Assembly (NCBI GenBank): GCA_016716435.1
Contig: JADJWI010000003.1
Span: 1,256,231-1,320,230, forward strand
DNA length: 64,000 bases
Reading direction: 5' to 3'
Source of the DNA: Acidobacteriota bacterium
GTDB taxonomy: Bacteria; Acidobacteriota; Blastocatellia; Pyrinomonadales; Pyrinomonadaceae
Shown: positions 42,047 to 50,912 of the stretch, in pieces
Layout: the number at the start of each line of letters is the position of its first letter
Position numbering within the stretch: the stretch's first letter is position 1
Translations under genes and position numbers: made by a program
The notes under the pieces: generated by a model
What the model was told of the DNA's origin: nothing
Seen by the model: only the letters and a program-made list of their open reading frames with translations
Database searches by the model: none

Positions 42047-42538
42047 CTAGAGCCGGGACTCAAAACTCCGGTCTAGGGTTTCGATGGCGGTGATGGTTTG
42101 TTCGAACCATTGTGCTATTTCGGGTGCTGCGGCAATTAGCGGTGCGCGTGCGGGTTTGATCTTTAGCAGGCAGAGTGTGAAACCGGTGGCGGAGCCGGGG
42201 CGGACCTCGCGGCCGCTTCTGACCTCAAAGCTGGCGTCGCACGGAGCGGCGGCGAAGGCTACATCGACCGCGTCGGCGATCGGATTCGGCTCGGAGTTCC
42301 AAAGCCTGCGAACGCTTTCGGCGTGGATATCTTTGACGCGGAGATTGATGTGCGGCGTCCGGCGATGCTTGAAGACGGCCTCATCCGGGTGGCCTTCGCA
42401 GATGCTGATCAGGTCAAGCACGGCGAGTGCATTGAGGCGTTCGAGCCAGGTGTCGTCGAGCCCGGCATCGACGCATTTATCGCGCCAGCGGCGTTCGTAG
42501 GGGCGGCAGCCCGGTGATGTCTGTTCGATAAGGGGCAT
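42047..42538 (-). CDS. Hypothetical protein
   Basis: A 163-residue cytoplasmic protein, with no signal or membrane segment. The stretch ALAVLDLISICEGHPDEAVF and PHINLRVKDIHAESV appears ordered. It begins within the stop codon of the flavin reductase gene (1-base overlap, TGATG), so it is translationally coupled to it. No family recognised; a link to flavin-dependent chemistry is only suggested by position. Confidence 0.65.
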   Translation of the reverse strand: MPLIEQTSPGCRPYERRWRDKCVDAGLDDTWLERLNALAVLDLISICEGHPDEAVFKHRRTPHINLRVKDIHAESVRRLWNSEPNPIADAVDVAFAAAPCDASFEVRSGREVRPGSATGFTLCLLKIKPARAPLIAAAPEIAQWFEQTITAIETLDRSFESRL

Positions 42539-43017
42539 CAGCCTTGGGCAAGCGAGCGATAGTCGCCGAGGAAATAAACAAGCGGGTCGCTGCCATCGGC
42601 ACTTGCGGCCATCACCTCGCCGATAAATACCGAATGGTCGCCCGCATCTACGGCCTGCCTAATTTCACACTCAAGCGAGGCGAGGCTCCCCGCGATCAGC
42701 GGCAAGCCGAAAACGCCCGCCGCCATCGGCACGTCGCGAAACTTGTCGGGTTCAAGCGAGGCGAACCGTTCCGATATCCAAGCCTGATTGCTTGCGAGAA
42801 GATTGACCGTGAACCGCCCGGACTCTGCCAGCGATGCATGGCTCCCGGCAAGTTTTTCAATGCAGATGAGCACGAGAGGCGGCTCGAGCGAGACGGAACA
42901 GAACGCTGAGACCGTTAGGCCGTGCGGCCGGCCTTTGCTGTCGGCGGAGGTAACTACGGTCACGCCGCTCGCAAAACGTGTTAGTGCGGCACGAAAATCT
43001 TCGCTGGAAACTGCCAT
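42538..43017 (-). CDS. Flavin reductase family protein (FMN-binding)
   Basis: A 159-residue protein of the flavin reductase (FlaRed/HpaC-like) family, which gives reduced FMN to a monooxygenase partner. FASGVTVVTSADSKGRPHGL and TVSAFCSVSLEPPLVLICI are family signatures; GRFTVNLLAS and HSVFIGEVM are also typical. The ATG at 43017 is preferred; the longer open frame to 43053 has no support. A monooxygenase partner is not obvious in the window. The hypothetical gene downstream overlaps by 1 base. Confidence 0.85.
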   Translation of the reverse strand: MAVSSEDFRAALTRFASGVTVVTSADSKGRPHGLTVSAFCSVSLEPPLVLICIEKLAGSHASLAESGRFTVNLLASNQAWISERFASLEPDKFRDVPMAAGVFGLPLIAGSLASLECEIRQAVDAGDHSVFIGEVMAASADGSDPLVYFLGDYRSLAQG

Positions 43018-43105
43018 TGAGAAAAATCTAGCGTATCCAAAAGCGGAGAGCAAAGGCGGAAAGCTTTTGAATTTGAAACGAGCTTAGCCGATAATCTGCA
43101 AACGG

Positions 43106-43984
43106 ATGAGCGATATCAACCAGTTTATTGAAGAGGCAGCAGCGCTCGTGAACAAAGAGCTTGACTGGCTCATACCCGCCGAAGGCCAGCCGCCACGGAA
43201 GCTTCGCGATGCGATGCGCTGGAGCCTCTTTGCGGGCGGGAAGCGATTTCGGCCGGCGCTAATGTTCGCGGCGGGCCGGGCGTTCGGGGCGGCGGACGCA
43301 ATGGTGATGCGGGCGGCGGCGGCGGTCGAGATGATCCACACATATTCGCTGATCCACGACGACCTGCCCTCGATGGACGACGACGACCTCCGCCGCGGCC
43401 GCGAGACCTGTCACAAGAAATACGGCGAAGCGACTGCGATCCTTGCCGGTGACGCGCTACAGGCTCTTGCATTTCAGACCATTGCGGAGGATTCCAGTAA
43501 CCCCGACGAAGTGAAGATACGGCTGATCTCCGGGCTCGGTGAAGCGGCGGCGTGTATGGTCGTCGGACAGCAACTCGATCTTTTGGCCGAGGGACAGGCG
43601 GTGGATGAGGAGCTTGTTGAATCGATACACCAAAACAAGACCGGGGCACTTATCGCCTTTTCGGCAGAGGCTGGAGCGATCATCGCAGGTGCGGGCGTTG
43701 AGGCAATTGCGAGCATTCGGCAATACGGCAAGCGGCTCGGGCTGCTATTTCAGATAGTCGACGACATACTCGATGAGACCGAAGAAACGGTCGCGCTCGG
43801 GAAAACGGCGGGCAAGGATGCGGCCGCTGAGAAGGCCACTTTCACCCGAATATACGGGGTCGAAGAAAGCGGGCAGATCGCTCGGCGGATCGCAGAAGAG
43901 ACGGCCGGGTCGATCGAATTTCTCGGTACGGATGGCAAAATACTGCGTTCGATGATCGAACTCGTCAGCGTTCGCCGATCGTGA
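43106..43984 (+). CDS. ispA: Polyprenyl (farnesyl/geranylgeranyl) diphosphate synthase
   Basis: A 292-residue short-chain prenyltransferase. The first Asp-rich motif is LIHDDLPSMDDDDLRRG (about residues 82-98), the second QIVDDILDETEE (about 218-230), and GKRFRPALM is the N-terminal signature. These bind Mg2+ and the allylic substrate. FPP and GGPP cannot be told apart without alignment of the residue before the first motif, so the gene symbol is tentative. A divergent gap to the flavin reductase gene of about 90 bases separates them. Confidence 0.85.
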   Translation: MSDINQFIEEAAALVNKELDWLIPAEGQPPRKLRDAMRWSLFAGGKRFRPALMFAAGRAFGAADAMVMRAAAAVEMIHTYSLIHDDLPSMDDDDLRRGRETCHKKYGEATAILAGDALQALAFQTIAEDSSNPDEVKIRLISGLGEAAACMVVGQQLDLLAEGQAVDEELVESIHQNKTGALIAFSAEAGAIIAGAGVEAIASIRQYGKRLGLLFQIVDDILDETEETVALGKTAGKDAAAEKATFTRIYGVEESGQIARRIAEETAGSIEFLGTDGKILRSMIELVSVRRS

Positions 43985-44113
43985 ATGAAGAAAACCCGAC
44001 ATATTTTATTGATTTTAGGGCTAAAAGGGATTAGTATCTTTGCACAGTTAGTAACTGACAGCTCATTTTACGAGTGTTTCCGGATCCGGCCGGCAACCGA
44101 AGGAGGAAAAAAT

Positions 44114-45205
44114 ATGACTGGGAAAAAGATTCCCTTTACCCTTTCGATCGTTGTCCTGATCATGGCCGCGGGCGGAACTCTTCTGGCTCAATCGGGCGGC
44201 AATTTTACCATCACAAAATCGGTCATTGCAGGCGGCGGCGGAAGCGCCTCCGGCGGTTCGTTTTCCATGAACGGAACGATCGGCCAATCCGTGGCAGGCG
44301 GCCCATCGACCGGCGGTTCTTTTTCACTTTACAGCGGTTTCTGGGGCGGAGGCGGGAGTGCCGCACCCACACCGAACGCACCGTTCGACTACGATGGTGA
44401 CGGCAAAACGGACGTGAGCGTCTTCAGGCCGGGCCCGGGCGAGTGGTGGTACCTTCGCAGTTCGGATGGCGGCAACTATGCGGCGGCCTTCGGCCAATCG
44501 ACCGACACGATCGTTCCGGGAGATTACACCGGCGACGGCAAATGGGACATCGCTTTCTTCAGGCCCTCGGAAGGAGCTTGGTACATACTCCGGAGTGAGG
44601 ATTCGACATTTTTTGCATTCCCGTTTGGTGCGGGGACTGACGTGCCCGCTCCTGCTGATTATGACGGTGACGGACGGACAGATGCCGCGGTTTACCGGCC
44701 TTCGAGCGCGACATGGTTCATCCTGCGTTCGTCTGACGGGCAGGTCGGTTTTGTCGGCTTTGGCCTTGACGGCGACCGGCCCGTACCGGCGGACTACGAC
44801 GGCGACGGCCAGGCGGATGTGGCAGTTTGGCGTCCGAGCTTGGGCCAGTGGTGGCTGCTTAGAAGCTCGGCGGGCCCGATAGCGTTTGCTTTCGGAACCT
44901 CAACGGATCTGACGGTCCCCGGCGATTACACAGGTGACGGCAAAGCAGACATCGCATATTTCCGTCCGACGACCGGCGAATGGTTCATACTGCGGAGCGA
45001 GGACTCCTCGTTCTTCGGATTCCCGTTCGGAACAGCCGGCGATGTCCCGGCCCCGGGCGACTATGACGGCGATGGAAGGTTCGATGCGGCTGTTTTCCGG
45101 CCGTCATCGAGCTTCTGGTTCGCTAACCGCTCGACGGCGGGCATCCTGATACAGCAGTTTGGCATTCCGGGCGACGTCCCGACGCCGAATGCGTTTGTAC
45201 GTTAG
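44114..45205 (+). CDS. Secreted FG-GAP/VCBS repeat protein
   Basis: A 363-residue protein with a signal peptide (SIVVLIMAAGGTLLAQ). A Gly/Ser-rich N-terminal region (GGGGSASGGSFSMNGTIGQS) precedes six repeats of about 40 residues. Each carries a calcium-binding loop (DYDGDGKTD, DYTGDGKWD, DYDGDGRTD, DYDGDGQAD, DYTGDGKAD, DYDGDGRFD) followed by xxFRPSxxxWxxLRS. This repeat type forms beta-propellers. The ATG at 44114 follows AGGAGG by 7 bases and is chosen over a longer open frame from 43985. Its ligands are unknown; a surface role is likely. Confidence 0.85.
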   Translation: MTGKKIPFTLSIVVLIMAAGGTLLAQSGGNFTITKSVIAGGGGSASGGSFSMNGTIGQSVAGGPSTGGSFSLYSGFWGGGGSAAPTPNAPFDYDGDGKTDVSVFRPGPGEWWYLRSSDGGNYAAAFGQSTDTIVPGDYTGDGKWDIAFFRPSEGAWYILRSEDSTFFAFPFGAGTDVPAPADYDGDGRTDAAVYRPSSATWFILRSSDGQVGFVGFGLDGDRPVPADYDGDGQADVAVWRPSLGQWWLLRSSAGPIAFAFGTSTDLTVPGDYTGDGKADIAYFRPTTGEWFILRSEDSSFFGFPFGTAGDVPAPGDYDGDGRFDAAVFRPSSSFWFANRSTAGILIQQFGIPGDVPTPNAFVR

Positions 45206-45219
45206 CGGGCAAAGTGTAA

Positions 45220-46041
45220 ATGAAGTATTTGCTTAAAATGATCGGGGCTGCCAGCGGAATATCTGCGGCAGCCCTTATTTGCGTCCTCTCCGTTTCAGCT
45301 CAAACAGCCGGCGGTGCCGCGGCGGTTGCGGGCGGAGGAATAAAGAAGGCTCTTGCCGCCGAGGGCGGGTCACCGGCGGCAAAGCAGTTTCGCGGCGGGC
45401 TCGGAGCAGCAGTGAAGACGGCTGCGTCAAAGAAGCAGCCGAAAGCAGCACCCCGCGGTTCAGCGTCACGAAACCGGAACCGGAGCACGCCGCCAGTGGC
45501 GAACCGAACAGCGAGAACTACTCCTGCTGCACCGGCCGTCACATCCTTTAAGCCTTCTGGCGGCTCGTCGGCCTTCAATTTGCTTGCGGATTCGATCGCA
45601 ACTACGGCGGAAGAGCGCGAGGGGCTTTTGATGATCTTTTCGGCAACGAAGACGGCCTTTGAGGAAGAGGCTAGCGTCCTCGGTAGAAAGAACAACATCC
45701 CGGCCGCGCTCACCTTTTTCATTATCACGAACGTGACGGTTTACAACGATGCCGAAGAGCCGTCAGACGCCGCGGTCGAAAAGCTATGGGACGCATTGAA
45801 TGGAGTTTTTGAAGAGTCGCCGGAGCTATCGGCAATGTCCGACCGCGAAAAAGAAGAGATCTACGATACGCTTCTCGCGATGAGCGGCGTTTCGCTAATG
45901 GGGTACATGCAGGCAAAGCAGAGCGGCGATGCGGAGATGCTTGCGTCGTACCGGGAAATCGCCGGAGTGCTGTTGCAGACCGTCTTGCAGATCGAGCCGG
46001 GCAGCATCCGGTTCGAAGGCGACAACATCGTTATCGAGTAA
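45220..46041 (+). CDS. Hypothetical secreted protein (DUF6683-like)
   Basis: A 273-residue protein with a signal peptide (GISAAALICVLSVSAQ). Residues about 30-110 are low-complexity Ala/Gly/Lys/Arg/Pro and probably disordered. From about 115 to 273 is an ordered helical part (NLLADSIATTAEEREGLLMI and SPELSAMSDREKEEIYDTLL). The latter resembles the DUF6683 family as remembered, but this is not certain. It starts 14 bases after the FG-GAP gene and is probably co-transcribed with it. Confidence 0.6.
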   Translation: MKYLLKMIGAASGISAAALICVLSVSAQTAGGAAAVAGGGIKKALAAEGGSPAAKQFRGGLGAAVKTAASKKQPKAAPRGSASRNRNRSTPPVANRTARTTPAAPAVTSFKPSGGSSAFNLLADSIATTAEEREGLLMIFSATKTAFEEEASVLGRKNNIPAALTFFIITNVTVYNDAEEPSDAAVEKLWDALNGVFEESPELSAMSDREKEEIYDTLLAMSGVSLMGYMQAKQSGDAEMLASYREIAGVLLQTVLQIEPGSIRFEGDNIVIE

Positions 46042-46060
46042 AGATAACCGCCGCGTCTGC

Positions 46061-46090
46061 TTGACATAAACTTAGTGTTTTTCGTAGCAT
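46061..46090 (+). promoter_or_regulatory. Putative sigma-70 promoter before the tRNA pair
   Basis: TTGACA at 46061-46066 and TAGCAT at 46085-46090 are separated by 18 bases. The match to consensus is very good at -35 and moderate at -10. It is the nearest candidate for the tRNA-Val/tRNA-Asp transcript. Confidence 0.5.
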
Positions 46091-46092
46091 CA

Positions 46093-46131
46093 AGGTTCGC
46101 CCTTTTCCAGCGGGAGATGGCGAGCCTTTTT
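46093..46131 (+). terminator. Terminator-like hairpin between promoter and tRNA genes
   Basis: AGGTTCGCC at 46093-46101 pairs with GGCGAGCCT at 46119-46127 (one G-T pair), followed by TTTTT. By position it lies after the putative promoter at 46061, so it may end the upstream secreted-protein transcript, or act as a leader hairpin. Confidence 0.5.
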
Positions 46132-46173
46132 GAAAATGCCGGTATCTTTCGGGCAACAGCACTCAGGCAGACC

Positions 46174-46249
46174 GGGCATGTACGTCAATTGGTAGACAGC
46201 CTCCCTTACAAGGAGGAAGTTAGGGGTTCGAGTCCCTTCGTGCCCACCA
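46174..46249 (+). tRNA. tRNA-Val (anticodon TAC)
   Basis: Complete cloverleaf: acceptor GGGCATG/CGTGCCC (one G-T pair), anticodon stem CCTCC/GGAGG around loop CTTACAA (anticodon TAC), T-loop GTTCGAGTC and encoded 3' CCA. It reads GUA and other valine codons. Confidence 0.92.
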
Positions 46250-46284
46250 GTTTTTGAAATCGGCCCCCTTCGCGGGGCCACCAC

Positions 46285-46361
<77 letters not shown>

Positions 46362-46366
46362 GTTTA

Positions 46367-46399
46367 GTAAAAAGTCGCACGCAAGTTGCGGCTTTTTTT
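46367..46399 (+). terminator. Terminator after the tRNA pair
   Basis: GTCGCA and TGCGGC pair around CGCAAGT, with an A-run before and TTTTTTTA after. It ends the tRNA transcript, and with the A-run may also end the converging kinase gene. Confidence 0.7.
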
Positions 46400-49250
46400 A
46401 TTTTTGTTCGCGGGTCGTGAGGAGCACAGCATCAGTGAGCAGCCTGCCGCGGACGACCGCGATCCGCTTGCCATCCGGAGAGATCGACACGTGATGCACA
46501 GAATCCGGTTTGGTCGAGAGATACGGCCGGACACGCTTTGTCGCAAGGTCGATGTTCCAGATCGTCGAGGCCGAGTCCTCGCTGCCACTCCTTTCACGAT
46601 AGAAAAAGCTCTTTCCGTCGTGCGACCAAGTAAAGACCAGTAGAGGCGAAACCTCCAGCCTCATCTCCTCGTCGCGGGATCCGAGCGGCCGGATGACGAT
46701 GCTTCCTGTGTTTGTAGCTTCCTCGTATTCAGCAACCGCGATCCGGTCGCCGGCCGGGGATATTTCCCAATATGTGTTTCCAAAGGGCGGCTGAAGGGTT
46801 ACCGGTCCACCTTCGATCGGAGCGATTCCGACGAACTTGTCCTCGCCTCGGTTCACGTTGAACACGACACTGCGGCCGTCCGCCGACCGGCGAGGATTTA
46901 GCCCCGTGCCGTCCTCGGGGCCGATCATTACCTGGTCGCGGCCATCGGCGTTCATTCGCCAGATCTTTCGCTCGCCGCTGCGGTCTGAGACAAAGAATAT
47001 GTAACGGCCATCGGGTGAGACCATCGGTTCCCACTCACCGGCCGTGCCGGATGTCAGCCGTACAGGCTCTTTGCCGTCGAGCGAAGACTCCCAGATCTTT
47101 GGGACGTTATTTTCAAGGCCATCGAAGACGAGTTTTCCATCCGGCGTCCACGAGGTTCGCATATAGGCGGTCGCCTCGCGGGTGAGCTTCGTTAGCTCGT
47201 TCGGAGCATCGGCAGCTCCGGCCCAGATGTCATTTGATTGGCTTCGCTGGGCCGTCACGACCGACCGGCCGTTCGAGCTAAGGCTGATGCCGAAATAGGA
47301 ATTCAGGTCATTTGTGACGCGGGTCTCGAGCCCGTCGCTGATGCGAACGTGGAAAAGCTGGTTGAGATTTGAGACGGCATCACCTTGGTTAACGAGCAGG
47401 CCTTCGCCGTTTGGCAGTACAGCGATCTCATTGATCTTTGTACGGCGGGGCTGCATCACAACGGTCTCTGCCCCGCCCTCAGCCGGAATGCGCACCAACG
47501 ACCAACTCTCGGCATTTCCAACATTTTCGACCTTGCTCAAAAAGATGAAGCGTCCATCGGCCGAGAAGTGCGGGTCGCGCAGGATAGTGCTTTTCGGCGT
47601 TTCGTGGAGAACGCGTTCATCGCCGCCATCGATGGCATTTGCCGAGATGAGCTGAATGGTTTCGCCATAGCGGATTATCAAAACCCGTTCGCCATCTGCC
47701 GAGAGCGATCCGAGGTCGTTGACGGTTTCCATCAGCTTTCTTGGCTGGCCGCCGAGCGTGGAGATGCGGTAAAGCGTGCCGTGCGTATCAAGCCGGCCGG
47801 CGGTGATGAAATATATCTGCGTGCTGTCCGGTGAAATGGCGAGTCCGCCCCAATACCAAACGAGGTCCGGCGGCATTAGCGGGAGCGAATTGCGATCATC
47901 GACCTGCCGGATATACATCGCACGCTGCTCGTTTTCTTCGATCGTGTTGTAAACGACGGAACGCCCGTCCGGCGTGATGTGAGCATAAACGACATTGTTT
48001 GACTGCGAGAGTTTCCGCGGGACCATGTTCGCGAAATTGATCGCCCCAGCACTAGGCTGCGAGAAATAATACCAACCCGAAACGGCTCCGAGCAGTACGA
48101 TCGCCGCGGCCCCGATCATCCAACGATATGAACCGACCGAGAACTCGCGATAAAGCCGCCGAAGCGAGCTGCCCGAGCCGCCGCGTGTGTATGTATGCCA
48201 AATGTCGGTCAGGATCGCGTTGACCTCTTTCATCGAACGCGGCCGGCTTCGGCGCGATTTGGAGAGGCATTTGTCGATAAGGCGGACGATCGGGTCGGGT
48301 ATCTCTGGTCGAATCGTAGCGATCGATTGCGGCTCGGACTTCAGGAGATTGCTGACGATCTCAGCGTGGCTGTCGCCGGCGAACGGCCGCTTGCCGGTCA
48401 ATGCCTGATACATCACGATGCCGAGGCTGAAGATATCGCTGCGGAAGTCGACCTCTTTCCCTTCGGCCTGTTCGGGCGACATATAGGCCGGTGTACCGAT
48501 GACCTGCCCGGGCTGCGTCAGGCTATGGTCGTCCGGCGAACCGGCACGAAGGCGTTCATCGAACTGGGCAAGGCCGAAGTCTAGGACTTTCGGCGTTCCC
48601 GAGTTGGAAACTAGAATATTCCCCGGCTTTATGTCGCGGTGGATTATGCCGCGTTCGTGTGCCTGAGCCAGTGCATCCGAAATGCAGGTGAACCAATCGA
48701 GGAACGTTCGGATATCGAGGCCGGCTTCGGGCGTGACCTCATCAAGCCGCTTGCCGTCAACGTATTCCATCGTGATGATCGGACGGCCATCGATGTCCTC
48801 GACCGCATAGATGGTCGCAACGTTCGGGTGATTGAGGTTTGCTGCCGCAAGAGCCTCGTTGTGAAAACGCTTTACGAATGCGGGGTCACGGGCAAGAACG
48901 CGGGGAAGTGTTTTGATCGCAGTCGGGCGGTTGAGCCGCGTATCGGTCGCAAGATAAACATCGCCCATACCGCCGGAGCCGATGCATCGCTCGATCTTGA
49001 AATGTCCGAATTCGATCCCAGCTAGTGTTTGCGGCAGTTCATCGGCCGAGCCGGAAAATATACCGGAGACGGCCGGTTGGTTGATGAATTCGCCGGCCTG
49101 CGACTCGGCCCCGAGGAGCGAGCGGACCTCGGCTAGGAGTTCCGCATCATCACCGCACTCACGGATAATGTAGGACTCCCGCTCCGCGGACGGCAGTTCG
49201 AGCGCGTTATTGAATATCTCGTTTATCTTTTCCCAGCGATCGGGGGACAT
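46398..49250 (-). CDS. Membrane Ser/Thr protein kinase with TolB-like propeller
   Basis: A 950-residue receptor-like kinase. The kinase domain spans about residues 78-350: GSGGMGDVYLATD (P-loop), AIKTL (Lys), HRDIKPGNILV (catalytic loop), DFGLA, and GTPAYMSPEQA. One transmembrane helix follows (WMIGAAAIVLLGAVSGWYYF, about 397-416). The outer 530 residues are TolB/WD40-type blades, with repeated [IF]xx[SD]xDGxxxxF motifs such as SPDGRYIFFVSDRSGERKIW. The start MSPDRWEKINEIF is used because the upstream sigma factor stops 2 bases before it. Sigma factor and kinase form an operon, a pattern frequent in Acidobacteriota. Confidence 0.93.
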   Translation of the reverse strand: MSPDRWEKINEIFNNALELPSAERESYIIRECGDDAELLAEVRSLLGAESQAGEFINQPAVSGIFSGSADELPQTLAGIEFGHFKIERCIGSGGMGDVYLATDTRLNRPTAIKTLPRVLARDPAFVKRFHNEALAAANLNHPNVATIYAVEDIDGRPIITMEYVDGKRLDEVTPEAGLDIRTFLDWFTCISDALAQAHERGIIHRDIKPGNILVSNSGTPKVLDFGLAQFDERLRAGSPDDHSLTQPGQVIGTPAYMSPEQAEGKEVDFRSDIFSLGIVMYQALTGKRPFAGDSHAEIVSNLLKSEPQSIATIRPEIPDPIVRLIDKCLSKSRRSRPRSMKEVNAILTDIWHTYTRGGSGSSLRRLYREFSVGSYRWMIGAAAIVLLGAVSGWYYFSQPSAGAINFANMVPRKLSQSNNVVYAHITPDGRSVVYNTIEENEQRAMYIRQVDDRNSLPLMPPDLVWYWGGLAISPDSTQIYFITAGRLDTHGTLYRISTLGGQPRKLMETVNDLGSLSADGERVLIIRYGETIQLISANAIDGGDERVLHETPKSTILRDPHFSADGRFIFLSKVENVGNAESWSLVRIPAEGGAETVVMQPRRTKINEIAVLPNGEGLLVNQGDAVSNLNQLFHVRISDGLETRVTNDLNSYFGISLSSNGRSVVTAQRSQSNDIWAGAADAPNELTKLTREATAYMRTSWTPDGKLVFDGLENNVPKIWESSLDGKEPVRLTSGTAGEWEPMVSPDGRYIFFVSDRSGERKIWRMNADGRDQVMIGPEDGTGLNPRRSADGRSVVFNVNRGEDKFVGIAPIEGGPVTLQPPFGNTYWEISPAGDRIAVAEYEEATNTGSIVIRPLGSRDEEMRLEVSPLLVFTWSHDGKSFFYRERSGSEDSASTIWNIDLATKRVRPYLSTKPDSVHHVSISPDGKRIAVVRGRLLTDAVLLTTREQK

Positions 49251-49252
49251 TT

Positions 49253-49825
49253 TTAGGCAGAGCCCTTGAGTTCGCGGTAGAGCCAAGCACGGGCAAGGTT
49301 CCAATCGCGGCGAACCGTTCGGGTAGAAAGATCGAGCGTTTCGGCGACCTGTTCCTCAGTAAGCCCGGCGAAATACTTCATTTCAACTATCTGGGCCTGA
49401 CGCGGGCTGAGCTTTGCAAGCCGTTCAAGAGCCTCGTCGAGGGCGATCATGTCCTCATGTTTTGCGATCGCGACCTCGGCACGATCATCGAGCGTCACCA
49501 TTATCTGGTCGCCGCCACGCTTAAGGCTGTTTCGCTTGCGGGCGGAATCGACGAGAACGCGCCGCATAAGCTGTGCGGAGATCGCAAAGAAATGATTCCG
49601 GTCCTGCCAATTCACCCGGTTCGAATCGACAAGCCTTAAAAACGCCTCATTGACGAGAGCGGTCGTCTGCAATGTGTGGTCGGGATTCTGCCGCCGCATG
49701 TAGTTGCGGGCAAGTCGGCGGAGTTCCTGATAAACGGCCGGCATCAACTGCTCAAGCGCACCGTCATCGCCCTCACGCCAGGCGAGCAGCAATTGGGTTA
49801 TTTCAGGCGAATCTTTCGTGCTCAT
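49253..49825 (-). CDS. ECF-type RNA polymerase sigma factor paired with Ser/Thr kinase
   Basis: A 190-residue sigma factor of the ECF subfamily common in Planctomycetes and Acidobacteria. Region 2 lies at about residues 25-95 (YQELRRLARNYMRRQNPDHT, then LQTTALVNEAFLRL). Region 4 lies at about 135-185 (LSPRQAQIVEMKYFAGLTEE and VAETLDLSTRTVRRDW). The HTLQTTALVNEAFLRL segment is typical of this group. No anti-sigma gene follows; instead the kinase gene follows within 3 bases, suggesting that phosphorylation or a link to the propeller kinase controls it. Confidence 0.92.
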   Translation of the reverse strand: MSTKDSPEITQLLLAWREGDDGALEQLMPAVYQELRRLARNYMRRQNPDHTLQTTALVNEAFLRLVDSNRVNWQDRNHFFAISAQLMRRVLVDSARKRNSLKRGGDQIMVTLDDRAEVAIAKHEDMIALDEALERLAKLSPRQAQIVEMKYFAGLTEEQVAETLDLSTRTVRRDWNLARAWLYRELKGSA

Positions 49826-50023
49826 TTCGCGATAACGATCGGCCTTAAGCCGTAACTCTCAATTCCAAACACGGCGATTCTAACACATTGATACGCATCG
49901 GTTCAGCCCCAACGCGTTTCCACAGTGTGTCCTGAAACATCGACGGGTGTCGTCTTACTCGGTTGAACACCGGCGGTCAGGCCGGAACAACCCGAAAGGG
50001 AATATAAACGGAGCAATTATTTT
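49826..50023. promoter_or_regulatory. Divergent intergenic region
   Basis: About 200 bases between the divergent ECF sigma gene and the peptidoglycan-binding-like gene, likely holding promoters for both. No unusual structure apart from short CGG-rich inverted words near 49970-50000 was seen. Confidence 0.35.
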
Positions 50024-50530
50024 ATGGCAAGGCTACAGGAATTCAATGGTTTCACGCAAGTGAATCTTCACAGCTCGGTTGGCGAAAACGGCGTCAATGC
50101 GAAGAACGACGTGATCGCTGTTCAGGCCCTGATGAAATACGGCTTGAACTGGCGGCGGTCGTGGGCAGACGTCGAACTCCCGGAACCGAACGGGGTGATG
50201 GGGCCAAAGACGGCGGCACTCATCCGCCGCTTTCAGCAGGAGCTACGGAAGTCCGCCGGCCGTGGCGTTATCGTTGACGGCCGCATCGATACGGCAAAGG
50301 GAATTCGGCCCTCGGGACGGCGTGCGATGTGGACGATCCTGATGCTGAATACCGCAGCCGTCGAAACCTTCCTGCTGAAGGGAGCGGAAGGGGTGAGTTA
50401 CATCCACGAGATCGGGAAGCTTTATCCGGCATTCAAATCCGCGATCGGCGATAACGGCATCGGAACGCTGAACCTCGAGCTCGAGGGCTCGGCACCCGGG
50501 ATCGGCACGCTCGGGCTTTCGCTTGAATAA
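50024..50530 (+). CDS. Protein with peptidoglycan-binding-like domain
   Basis: A 168-residue protein without an evident signal peptide. Residues about 25-80 (NDVIAVQALMKYGLNWRRSW, NGVMGPKTAALIRRFQQEL) match the PG_binding_1 helical motif, with the conserved G-V-x-G-x-x-T-x-x-x-[VI]-x-x-F-Q pattern. The C-terminal part is Gly/Leu/Glu-rich. It could bind peptidoglycan or another polymer; export is unproven. It begins a plus-strand run with a small secreted protein, the diiron protein and OsmC. Confidence 0.68.
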   Translation: MARLQEFNGFTQVNLHSSVGENGVNAKNDVIAVQALMKYGLNWRRSWADVELPEPNGVMGPKTAALIRRFQQELRKSAGRGVIVDGRIDTAKGIRPSGRRAMWTILMLNTAAVETFLLKGAEGVSYIHEIGKLYPAFKSAIGDNGIGTLNLELEGSAPGIGTLGLSLE

Positions 50531-50563
50531 AACACGATCAAACAACAAAAGGAGAAAGACACA

Positions 50564-50833
50564 ATGAACAAGAAAATGAAAACGATACTCGCGGTCGCGG
50601 TCCTGATGCTTGGGACGGTCGCCGCTATGCCGGCAGACCTCAAGAATGAGGACGGCAAGCGTTACGAGGTCAAGGTCCACGACGGCGGGACGACCCGCAA
50701 CACATGGATCGACGGCAATTCAACGGTTCTTAGCATCTGCAGCAGCTGCGAGATCGAGGTGGTCGGGGTCGGCAAGATGCGTGTCAGCGGCTCGGACAAG
50801 CTGATCATCAAGAACGGGAAATTAAGCAAGTAA
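50564..50833 (+). CDS. Small secreted protein
   Basis: An 89-residue protein with a signal peptide (MKTILAVAVLMLGTVAAM). Its mature 65 residues include a Cys pair CSSC (about residues 59-62) in the sequence VLSICSSCEIEVVGVGKMRV, possibly a disulfide or metal site. It has an AGGAG ribosome binding site about 9 bases before ATG. No family recognised. It precedes the diiron protein gene by 79 bases. Confidence 0.65.
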   Translation: MNKKMKTILAVAVLMLGTVAAMPADLKNEDGKRYEVKVHDGGTTRNTWIDGNSTVLSICSSCEIEVVGVGKMRVSGSDKLIIKNGKLSK

Positions 50834-50912
50834 GTTACTCATCTTCCTCAGTGCGGCAGTTTGTTCGATCGAGCACGGGGTGACGTAAACGCACTTTATA
50901 AGGAGAAAAATA

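Noticed and set aside
43985..44113. N-terminal extension of the FG-GAP protein from 43985
   Set aside because: The ATG at 44114 has a strong AGGAGG site and starts a typical signal peptide; the extension begins within 1 base of the prenyltransferase stop and lacks any support.
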